From positions 1 to 5,315 of the forward strand of contig JACMNZ010000443.1 in NCBI GenBank assembly GCA_014378285.1: a stretch of 5,315 nt of DNA, in the 5' to 3' direction. The position numbers and the translations under genes were made by a program. The notes beneath the pieces are model-generated. The model had not been told where the DNA came from. It worked only from the letters and a program-made list of their open reading frames with translations, and did not search any database. The DNA comes from Pseudopedobacter sp. GTDB lineage: Bacteria; Bacteroidota; Bacteroidia; Sphingobacteriales; Sphingobacteriaceae. Below, piece by piece: positions 1-5,315 of the stretch; the stretch's first letter is position 1, and each line of letters opens with the position of its first letter.

Positions 1-353
1 GAAAGGTTTGCTGAATCAGAATCCACCTTTGTTAAACCTTTTCCATTTGAGGTTTGAAACTGTTTCCATTCCAAGCCGCCAGTAACAAAATCGCCTATTT
101 TAAAGTCATTGCTTTTTGAATCGATAACTTCTGCAACAATTGCAGATTGAATAGGTTTGTTAAGTTCGAATGGTGGAATGTAAGATTTTGTATCACTCAT
201 TCTCCCACGTAAATATGGATCAACAGATACATAAAGCGTTTTCAATAAAACTTCTCCATTGTGTGCTGTGGGTTTTTCTTCTTCTATAAATTTAAAATCG
301 TTTAAAGTTGGCTTACCAACCGGACGACTATTTAATACGATTACTTTGTTCAT
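1..353 (-). CDS. NADP-dependent medium-chain oxidoreductase, CurA/PTGR type (3' part missing)
   Basis: Only the first 117 codons are present; the frame is open from an ATG at 353-351 to the window edge. Residues 44-52 read VDPYLRGRM, followed by SYIPPFELNKP (58-68) and FKIGDFVTG (84-92). These are the N-terminal GroES-like signatures of the zinc-independent MDR group that includes curcumin reductase CurA, prostaglandin/leukotriene B4 reductases and plant alkenal reductases. Family members use NADPH to reduce the C=C bond of alpha,beta-unsaturated carbonyls in the cytoplasm. The NADP-binding Rossmann domain should lie beyond the edge, so cofactor choice and substrate cannot be checked here. 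The full family length is about 330-345 aa. The gene follows marR on the same strand after a 58-nt gap that holds a palindrome matching the one before marR, so control by that regulator is likely. The leader before the ATG is A-rich without a Shine-Dalgarno, as is usual in Bacteroidota. Family assignment is confident; the substrate is unknown. Confidence 0.9.
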   Translation of the reverse strand, partial: MNKVIVLNSRPVGKPTLNDFKFIEEEKPTAHNGEVLLKTLYVSVDPYLRGRMSDTKSYIPPFELNKPIQSAIVAEVIDSKSNDFKIGDFVTGGLEWKQFQTSNGKGLTKVDSDSANL

Positions 354-365
354 TTTATTCTTATT

Positions 366-396
366 TAAACCACAGGTTTATCATCCATGGATGTTA
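366..396 (-). promoter_or_regulatory. Predicted MarR operator and weak promoter before the oxidoreductase
   Basis: Positions 382-393 are a perfect 12-bp palindrome, CATCCATGGATG; with one mismatched pair (381/394) it extends to 379-396. Its core matches the palindrome in front of marR. On the minus strand it is followed by TAAACCTG at 380-373, which sits at the same distance from the palindrome centre as the -7 box of the marR promoter. It matches TAnnTTTG at only four of six defined positions, so a promoter here would be weak or regulated. A second small inverted repeat, TAAACC-ACA-GGTTTA (366-380), overlaps it and could be part of the control region or a short hairpin. Binding by the neighbouring MarR protein is inferred from site duplication and position. 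Confidence 0.6.
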
Positions 397-411
397 TTTA
401 GTGAAATTTTT

Positions 412-849
412 TTAAGCTCTTACTTTCTCCAATAAGTTATTTAGCAAGTCAGACTGCTCGCTTGTTAAATCAATAACTACACCATTAATCATTTCGCGAG
501 CTGCTTTTTTAGCATTTATACCGTTCTGTGTTATTTTAATATAAACCACTCTTTGATCAGATGTGTCTCTTTGCTTTTCTATTAAACCTTTTTCCATTAA
601 TTTATTCAATAGCCTAGAAACATTGGGCATTCTATCTATCAGCCTATCTTTAATCAAGTTTACGAATGCTGTTTTATTTGGCTGTCCATCTAAAATAGAT
701 AAGGCGTTAAATTGTTGTAGTGAAAGCCCAGTAGGTTTTAATGCTACCGCGATCTTATTTAAAACCCAATTAGAAGTAAAAATAATATTTGTAAAAGCTC
801 TTTGCTGAGGACTTACAAATTCATGTTTTAATTCTTCTTCTATTTTCAT
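412..849 (-). CDS. MarR-family winged-helix transcriptional regulator
   Basis: A complete 145-aa protein, typical MarR length (about 140-150). Residues 14-37 and 112-145 look like the N- and C-terminal helices that form the dimer interface. The winged helix-turn-helix spans roughly 43-106: LSLQQFNALSIL opens it, the probable recognition helix is near 74-88 (MPNVSRLLNKLMEKG), and the wing holds RDTSDQR at 94-100, the characteristic D-x-R wing motif of the family. Such proteins are cytoplasmic dimers that bind palindromic operators and usually release DNA on binding a small ligand. There is no cysteine in the protein, so a thiol-oxidation switch like that of OhrR or YodB is excluded. The only in-frame ATG before residue 74 is at 849-847, which fixes the start. 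The gene lies 58 nt upstream of the oxidoreductase on the same strand, and palindromes precede both genes, which points to autorepression plus control of the neighbour. The inducing ligand is unknown. Confidence 0.95.
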   Translation of the reverse strand: MKIEEELKHEFVSPQQRAFTNIIFTSNWVLNKIAVALKPTGLSLQQFNALSILDGQPNKTAFVNLIKDRLIDRMPNVSRLLNKLMEKGLIEKQRDTSDQRVVYIKITQNGINAKKAAREMINGVVIDLTSEQSDLLNNLLEKVRA

Positions 850-853
850 AGCA

Positions 854-885
854 CAAAATTAACATCCATGGACGTTAACTCCAAA
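854..885 (-). promoter_or_regulatory. Bacteroidota-type promoter of marR
   Basis: On the minus strand TTTG lies at 885-882 and TAATTTTG at 861-854, separated by 20 nt. This matches the known Bacteroidota primary-sigma consensus (TTTG or TTG near -33, TAnnTTTG near -7) in both sequence and spacing. The -7 box ends only 4 nt before the marR ATG (849-847), which puts the expected transcription start at about 850-849. No start site has been mapped; this is a sequence match. Confidence 0.6.
859..878. promoter_or_regulatory. Predicted MarR operator within the marR promoter
   Basis: The 20-bp sequence ttaacatccatggacgttaa is a palindrome with a single mismatched pair (864/873). It occupies most of the -33/-7 spacer and overlaps the first bases of the -7 box, so a bound dimer should block RNA polymerase. 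Its size fits MarR operators, and a near copy lies before the next gene at 379-396. Autorepression is the inference. Confidence 0.7.
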
Positions 886-1193
886 GAGTATTATCAAATT
901 TTTATGTTTTGAATGTAAGGATTTGAATTAGTGATTGGATTATTAAATAAGTTTTATTGTTGCATGAGCGGCTTATAATTAAGGAAAGATGGTAATTTTT
1001 GATAGATATTGTGTGAGCAAGTAAGAACGTGAGTAGGCAACAGATGAAATAAGCGTACAAAATGGCAACAAATTAATAAGCTTAAATTTTAATGCAGTTA
1101 GGGAGTTTACTTTTACAGAGATGATTAATTTTTTAAGTTCTAAAGACGGTTAGAATTTCACCAAGATGGAAAATCTTTGCATTTCTGATTAGC

Positions 1194-1222
1194 TTGAAAA
1201 AACGCATTTAATCTTGTAATAT
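1194..1222 (+). promoter_or_regulatory. Possible promoter of the BNR-repeat gene
   Basis: TTGAAA at 1194-1199 and TAATAT at 1217-1222 are separated by 17 nt, which resembles an E. coli sigma-70 promoter. The -33 TTG would also suit the Bacteroidota consensus, but no TAnnTTTG box follows it. In DNA this AT-rich such matches arise by chance, so the call is weak. It would give a leader of roughly 65 nt before the ATG at 1295. Confidence 0.25.
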
Positions 1223-1294
1223 AATACATACAAAAGGCAAAATTAAAATCTAATTTTTAAATTGCTTATTCTAACAAGTCATAACACTCATAAA

Positions 1295-4267
1295 ATGAAT
1301 AAATTTTTACTTTCAGGCTTAGCATTGCTAGTAATGAACTCTTTTGCTTTTGCACAAAAAAACAAGAGTAAAAGTATAGATTATACTAAACCTACAACAG
1401 CTCAAGATAGGTTGGCGGGATTTGAACAAAGGCAAATGCTAACAGATAGCTCTTTAGTACAAAACCTAGAGTTCGAGAACATTGGACCAACGGTAATGAG
1501 TGGCAGAATAGTAGATGTTGATGTAAATAACGAAGATCCAACTCATTTTTTTGCTGCCTATGCCTCTGGTGGTTTATGGTATACCAAAAATAACGGTATT
1601 TCTTTCGAGCCACTTTTTCAGCAAGAAGCCAGCATGACTATTGGAGATATAGCCGTTGATTGGAAAAATAAAACCATTTGGGTAGGCACCGGCGAAAATA
1701 ATAGCAGTCGTTCCTCTTATGCCGGTACTGGAATTTATAAATCTACAGATTGGGGCAAAAATTGGCAGTGGATGGGATTACCAGAAACACAACATATTGG
1801 TCGCATAATTCTTAATCCCGCAAACCCTAATATAGTTTGGGTAGCAGCAATTGGGCATTTATATTCTCCAAATAAAGAAAGAGGCGTTTATAAAACCGAA
1901 GACGCTGGCAAAACTTGGAAACAAACACTTTTTATTGATGATCAAACAGGAGCAATAGATTTAGCGGTAGATCCATCAAATCCACAAATATTATACACAA
2001 CTACTTGGCACCGCGAGCGTAAAGCTTGGGATTTTATCGAGGGTGGCGAAACATCCGGAATTTATAAATCTACAGATGGTGGGGCCACTTGGAAATTGTT
2101 GACCACTGCTTCAAGCGGTTTCCCTACTGGAAGCGGAATAGGCAGAATAGGTTTAGCTATTTATCCTAAAAATCCAAAAATCATCTATGCTGTTTTAGAC
2201 AATCAGTTCCCTAGAGAGGTAGAAAAAAAGGAGGACAAAAAAGAGGATTATGACATTGAAACTTTTGTGAAAATTAGCAAGATAGATTTTGCCCTTTTAG
2301 ACGATAAAAAGTTATCGGAATTTTTAAAAGAAAATCGCTTTCCATCTAAATACACTGCTAAAGGTGTTAAAGAAAAAGTAGCCAATAACGAAATTAAACC
2401 CGCAGCTATAGCAGAATATATAGACGATTCCTATACTTCAGTATTTGCTCCGCCACCAAAAGAGGCAGAAGTCTACCGCTCTGACGATGCTGGTTTAACA
2501 TGGAAGAAAACCAACACCATGGATTTAAAAGGACTTTATAATACTTATGGTTATTACTTCGGTCAAATTTCCGTTTCACCAGAAAATGCAGATAAGGTTT
2601 ATATTATGGGTGTTCCTATTTGGAAATCTGTTGATGGCGGGCGTACTTTTAAATCTATAGATGAAGCTAATGTTCACTCAGATCATCACTCTTTATGGGT
2701 AGATCCTAATAAAGACGGGCATATCATCAATGGAAACGACGGAGGAATTAACATTTCTTATGACGATGGCGCAACCTGGTTTAAAGCTAATACACCTTCT
2801 GTCGGTCAGTTTTATTCAGTTAATGTAGATATGGAAAAACCTTACAACGTTTATGGTGGATTGCAGGATAATGGCGTTTGGATGGGGCCTTCTAATTATA
2901 AATTTGGTTATGGCTGGTATGATAATGGGGTTTATCCTTATAAAAGAATAGGTGGTGGCGATGGTATGCAGGTAGTTATTGATACCCGCGACAATAACTT
3001 AGTGTACTCTGGTTCGCAATATGGGGTTTACAATCGTTACAATAAAACAACTGGCGAAAGAATGCCTTTTCAGCCTAAACACGAGTTAGGCGACCGACCT
3101 TTAAGATGGAACTGGGAAGCACCAATTCACATTTCTAAACACAACATGGATGTGATTTATTTCGGAGCAAATCGGGTTTACAGGTCCTTAAATAAAGCGA
3201 CAGATTTTCTGCCGATCTCTCCCGATTTGACCAAAGGAGGCATTAAAGGAGACGTAACTTTTGGCACTTTAACTACCCTAGAAGAGTCGCCATTAAAATT
3301 TGGTTTACTGTATACAGGAAGCGATGACGGACTAGTTTATGTTTCTAAAGATGCTGGCTTCAATTGGGAAAAAATATCTGATAATTTACCTCAAAATTTG
3401 TGGGTTTCTCAGGTTTATCCTTCAAAATTTAACGAGGGAACAGTTTATGTATCTTTAAATGGTTACCGTTACGATAATTTTAATACATACATTTATCAAT
3501 CTAAAAACTACGGAAAAACATGGACTAAGTTGGGCAATAACCTTCCTGCGGAGCCTGTAAATGTGATTAAAGAAGATTTGGAGAATAAAAATATTTTATA
3601 TGTAGGTACAGATAATGGTTTGTATGTAAGTTTAAATCAAGGGTTATCTTTTGAGCGTTTTGGCAAAAGTTTACCTGCCGTTGCAGTTCATGATTTGGTG
3701 ATTCACCCTCGCGAAAAAGACATTATTGTAGCCACACACGGCAGGTCTTTATACAAAGCTAGTCTAAAAGAATTGCAGCTCATTACAGACAGCATACTTA
3801 ACAAACCTTTAAGCTTGTTCAATTTAGAAACTGTAAATTATAGCACCTCTTGGGGCCGTAAATTAAACAATGGAGAATTCTATCAACCCACTTTTAAAAT
3901 CCCATATTTCACCAATAAAAAAGGGACAGCTGTAATTACTATATCAACTTTAAACGGGACTATCCTTTCTACTTTTATAGATAATGCAGAAAAAGGACTG
4001 AACTACGCTACTTATAACTTCGCTTTTGATAAAAAAAAGGCAGTTGATTTACAGAAAGAATTAAAATCATCTGAGATAAATGGAGCAGAAAGTGGTGAAA
4101 GTTATTTACCTGCCGGGAAATATAATGTTACTTTACAAATAGGGACAAATACCGCAACTCAAACGCTTAATTTAGTAGTTAATGCTTTAGGACAAAAAAG
4201 CTTTGAACCAGAAGCTAAAAGTGTACCAGAGGAAGAAGAAAGCGAAGGACATAAAGAAACTAAGTAA
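1295..4267 (+). CDS. Exported BNR/Asp-box repeat protein, sortilin/VPS10-like double beta-propeller
   Basis: A 990-aa protein. The start is the ATG at 1295, not the in-frame TTG at 1262: the ATG begins a clean Sec signal peptide (MNKFLLSGLALLVMNSFAFA, cleavage after AFA at residue 20), leaving Gln21 first. About ten Asp-box repeats (roughly S/T-x-D-x-G-x-T-W) start near residues 95, 148, 199, 257, 394, 443, 486, 682, 734 and 777; the first and last are degenerate. This number and length fit two beta-propellers, as in GH74 enzymes and the VPS10/sortilin-like family. Other family-like motifs are SDHHSLWVDP (462-471), NGNDGG (479-484), GGLQDNG (521-527) and ATHGRS (813-818). Residues about 306-391 form a charged, probably helical insertion between two repeats. 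After about 840 comes a beta-rich Ig/FlgD-like domain (LPAGKYNVTLQIG at 938-950), ending in an acidic/Lys tail. I see no type IX secretion C-terminal domain and no lipobox, so a periplasmic location is likely. Homologues are often named glycosyl hydrolase, but no catalytic residue can be assigned; a binding or scaffold role is equally possible. Confidence 0.93.
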   Translation: MNKFLLSGLALLVMNSFAFAQKNKSKSIDYTKPTTAQDRLAGFEQRQMLTDSSLVQNLEFENIGPTVMSGRIVDVDVNNEDPTHFFAAYASGGLWYTKNNGISFEPLFQQEASMTIGDIAVDWKNKTIWVGTGENNSSRSSYAGTGIYKSTDWGKNWQWMGLPETQHIGRIILNPANPNIVWVAAIGHLYSPNKERGVYKTEDAGKTWKQTLFIDDQTGAIDLAVDPSNPQILYTTTWHRERKAWDFIEGGETSGIYKSTDGGATWKLLTTASSGFPTGSGIGRIGLAIYPKNPKIIYAVLDNQFPREVEKKEDKKEDYDIETFVKISKIDFALLDDKKLSEFLKENRFPSKYTAKGVKEKVANNEIKPAAIAEYIDDSYTSVFAPPPKEAEVYRSDDAGLTWKKTNTMDLKGLYNTYGYYFGQISVSPENADKVYIMGVPIWKSVDGGRTFKSIDEANVHSDHHSLWVDPNKDGHIINGNDGGINISYDDGATWFKANTPSVGQFYSVNVDMEKPYNVYGGLQDNGVWMGPSNYKFGYGWYDNGVYPYKRIGGGDGMQVVIDTRDNNLVYSGSQYGVYNRYNKTTGERMPFQPKHELGDRPLRWNWEAPIHISKHNMDVIYFGANRVYRSLNKATDFLPISPDLTKGGIKGDVTFGTLTTLEESPLKFGLLYTGSDDGLVYVSKDAGFNWEKISDNLPQNLWVSQVYPSKFNEGTVYVSLNGYRYDNFNTYIYQSKNYGKTWTKLGNNLPAEPVNVIKEDLENKNILYVGTDNGLYVSLNQGLSFERFGKSLPAVAVHDLVIHPREKDIIVATHGRSLYKASLKELQLITDSILNKPLSLFNLETVNYSTSWGRKLNNGEFYQPTFKIPYFTNKKGTAVITISTLNGTILSTFIDNAEKGLNYATYNFAFDKKKAVDLQKELKSSEINGAESGESYLPAGKYNVTLQIGTNTATQTLNLVVNALGQKSFEPEAKSVPEEEESEGHKETK

Positions 4268-4618
4268 TGGTAAAGTAAAAAGCATTTTTAGTATGTTGAT
4301 TAATCTTATTGTTAAACACGGCTTTCTACAAAGAAACTCATTGCTGTAATATTTTAGACACGTTTTGTGCTGTAAATATTGCCTATTTAATTGGTCTGTT
4401 TTCTTTTGCTTTATTTATTTTTGGTTTTACTTATTTGCCGCTAGATAAGTCCAATAAATCAGTGCCACATTAGCGCAAGTCCAATGTCATTAAATTAAGT
4501 TTTTTATGTTTCACTTTGAGGAACGAAAGGTCTCACAAATAAGTCATCATACGATTGTTAAACATAGAATGGCAACTTACATGTGAGACATCTCCCATTG
4601 TAAACATGATGAATTCTT
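4268..4618. other. Convergent intergenic region
   Basis: This 351-nt gap lies between the 3' ends of two convergent genes, so it should hold terminators but no promoters are needed. Just after the BNR gene, TAAAAA-GCA-TTTTTA (4276-4290) could form only a weak A/T hairpin. A 9-bp direct repeat, AAGTCCAAT, occurs at 4447-4455 and 4477-4485. A larger inverted repeat fills 4508-4605 (separate entry). Nothing else is recognisable. Confidence 0.6.
4508..4605. repeat. Imperfect inverted repeat, possible REP-like dispersed element
   Basis: GTCTCACA (4530-4537) pairs exactly with TGTGAGAC (4582-4589). After a 2x2 internal loop, TAAGT (4540-4544) pairs with ACTTA (4575-4579), giving a 13-bp interrupted stem around a 30-nt loop. 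Weaker similarity between the arms continues out to GTTT (4508-4511) and AAAC (4602-4605). The left arm contains TTTGAGGAACGAAAGGTCTCA, which resembles (from memory, not searched) the GAGGAACGAA...TCTC intergenic repeats common in Sphingobacteriaceae genomes. There is no encoded protein. It could alternatively act as a shared terminator or mRNA 3'-end hairpin for the two convergent genes. The structure is seen; the family membership is inferred. Confidence 0.45.
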
Positions 4619-5315
4619 CTAATCCTTAGATTTAAAATCTGAATCTGAAAGTTTTTGAAGATTTTGTTTCGCTTTTTGATAGATGGCAATATTATTTGTG
4701 TGATTAATCACAATTGTACCATTGATTTTAGTTGCAGCATCTAAATCTGCATTACTAACTCCATCTAACAATAAGTTTAAGTGAAGATTGATTAAGCTGT
4801 TATAATTTTTTGCGCCATCAAAAGTAAAATTTCTGCCTTCTACTTCTATCTCAAATTGATCGCCACTTTCATCATAAGCAAAAACTATTGGGGTAGCTCC
4901 ATAAGTTCCGCTTAAATATACCCCAGGATCTTTAACTCCTTGTGGAGCACCTATTTCAAGCTCAAATTTAATTTTATTATATACGCCAGAAGGAATATTA
5001 AAATCACCGGCAAGGGCATTTAGATTAAATAAATCTACTTTTCTTGATCCTTCAGATTTATATTTGATTTCGGTGGTATTGTCCTTAACTGCTTTAAAGT
5101 CAATTTCAGAAACGTAAATATAACCTGATGTCCAATTAATACCTGTTGGGACAGCGTTAGTTGTAACGGAGGTGCTAGAGGTTTGTATATCCGAAATACT
5201 TGTGGTTTTTACCACTCCTGAGTTTAATGCATTAAATTGGAGAGATAATTTTCCCGTATCAGAATTACTGGTCTTTTTACAAGAAACCAATATAGTAACT
5301 GCCAGCAAAACAAAA
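4619..5315 (-). CDS. Putative lipoprotein, DUF4382-like (5' end missing)
   Basis: 231 codons are in the window, ending at a TAG at 4621-4619. The frame runs off the edge at 5315, so the true start lies outside; the TTG at 5308-5306 is a Leu inside the signal peptide. The visible N-terminus, FVLLAVTILVSCKK, is the hydrophobic core and lipobox (LVSC) of a lipoprotein signal, with Cys at in-window residue 12 (codon 5281-5279) as the lipidation site. The mature part is a Ser/Thr-rich linker followed by a beta-rich domain. Within it KVDLFNLNALAG and then FNIPSGVYNKIKFEL recall the 'VDLL.L...L..G.Y..I.L.L' pattern of DUF4382 domains, and LINLHLNLLLDG comes later. The last 25 or so residues look helical and charged. 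Function is unknown. The Lys-Lys-Thr after Cys lacks the acidic surface-export signal described for Bacteroidota lipoproteins, so a periplasm-facing position is the better guess. The DUF4382 assignment is tentative. Confidence 0.85.
   Translation of the reverse strand, partial: FVLLAVTILVSCKKTSNSDTGKLSLQFNALNSGVVKTTSISDIQTSSTSVTTNAVPTGINWTSGYIYVSEIDFKAVKDNTTEIKYKSEGSRKVDLFNLNALAGDFNIPSGVYNKIKFELEIGAPQGVKDPGVYLSGTYGATPIVFAYDESGDQFEIEVEGRNFTFDGAKNYNSLINLHLNLLLDGVSNADLDAATKINGTIVINHTNNIAIYQKAKQNLQKLSDSDFKSKD

Larger units (their letters stand above)
850..1294. other. Divergent intergenic region, mostly without recognisable content
   Basis: This 445-nt AT-rich gap separates marR from the divergently transcribed BNR-repeat gene. 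The first 36 nt hold the marR promoter and operator. From about 886 to 1190 I see no gene, RNA, strong hairpin or repeat. The only ATG frames noted are about 10 codons long (988 and 1121) and are not credible. The final 100 nt should contain the promoter of the downstream gene. Confidence 0.6.

Noticed and set aside
563..808. Plus-strand open frame of 81 codons antisense to marR.
   Set aside because: It lies wholly within the well-supported marR gene on the other strand and has no recognisable domain; it is a shadow frame.
988..1153. Two tiny ATG frames (about 10 codons each, at 988 and 1121) in the divergent intergenic region.
   Set aside because: Such lengths are expected by chance and they have no leader-peptide features or downstream attenuator.
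1392..1613. Minus-strand open frame of 73 codons inside the BNR-repeat gene.
   Set aside because: It overlaps conserved coding sequence on the opposite strand and has no family features; a shadow frame.
2224..2230. Slippery heptamer A_AAA_AAG in frame within the BNR-repeat gene, as in dnaX-type -1 frameshifting.
   Set aside because: The -1 frame meets a TGA within about nine codons, the site lies in a Lys/Glu-rich linker of an AT-rich gene, and I see no supporting stem. Probably chance.
2513..2525. A further CCATGG with flanks resembling the MarR operator (AACACCATGGATT), and a half-site like ACATGGATGT near 3144.
   Set aside because: Both lie inside coding sequence, the symmetry is poor beyond the core, and no promoter is nearby.
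4031..4038. Run of eight A residues in the BNR-repeat gene, a possible phase-variation tract.
   Set aside because: It encodes Lys codons in a continuous frame and is short; A runs are common in this DNA. No sign of a broken frame.
4276..4290. TAAAAA-GCA-TTTTTA hairpin just after the BNR-repeat gene as an intrinsic terminator.
   Set aside because: The stem has only A-T pairs and no following U-tract of note, so it is too weak to call.
4300..4473. An open plus-strand frame of 57 codons with a hydrophobic stretch (IAYLIGLFSFALFIFGFTYL) ending at TAG 4471-4473.
   Set aside because: It has no ATG (only a TTG at 4309), no ribosome site or promoter, and the hydrophobicity follows from T-rich DNA. 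A small membrane peptide cannot be excluded, but nothing supports it.

Overview
The window looks like chromosomal DNA of a Bacteroidota bacterium, most likely of the Sphingobacteriaceae/Pedobacter type. The grounds are AT-rich DNA, leaders without a clear Shine-Dalgarno sequence, one promoter of the Bacteroidota form (TTTG, 20 nt, TAnnTTTG), a signal peptide that leaves Gln as first mature residue, and a lipoprotein whose product ends in a lipobox Cys-Lys-Lys. The genus is an inference; no marker gene is present.

Layout. (1) Positions 1-353, minus strand: the first 117 codons of an NADP-dependent medium-chain oxidoreductase of the CurA/prostaglandin-reductase type, cut by the window edge. (2) Positions 412-849, minus strand: a complete 145-aa MarR-family regulator just upstream of that gene and probably co-transcribed with it. 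(3) Positions 850-1294: a 445-nt divergent intergenic region; only the marR promoter/operator end is clearly interpretable. (4) Positions 1295-4267, plus strand: a 990-aa exported protein with about ten Asp-box (BNR) repeats, of the two-propeller sortilin/VPS10-like group often labelled 'glycosyl hydrolase'. (5) Positions 4268-4618: a convergent intergenic region with a roughly 100-nt imperfect inverted repeat resembling a dispersed REP-like element. (6) Positions 4619-5315, minus strand: a lipoprotein, complete at its C-terminus, with its first residues beyond the window edge.

The most informative signal is regulatory. Two near-identical palindromes centred on ATCCATGGAT lie in front of marR (859-878) and in front of the oxidoreductase (379-396). 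The first fills the spacer of the marR promoter. The simplest reading is an autorepressing MarR switch that also controls the adjacent oxidoreductase from a second operator. The marR promoter sits so close to the ATG that its mRNA is predicted to be leaderless or nearly so. The BNR protein and the lipoprotein are envelope proteins with no evident functional link to this switch. I found no CRISPR array, tRNA, rRNA, transposase or phage gene.
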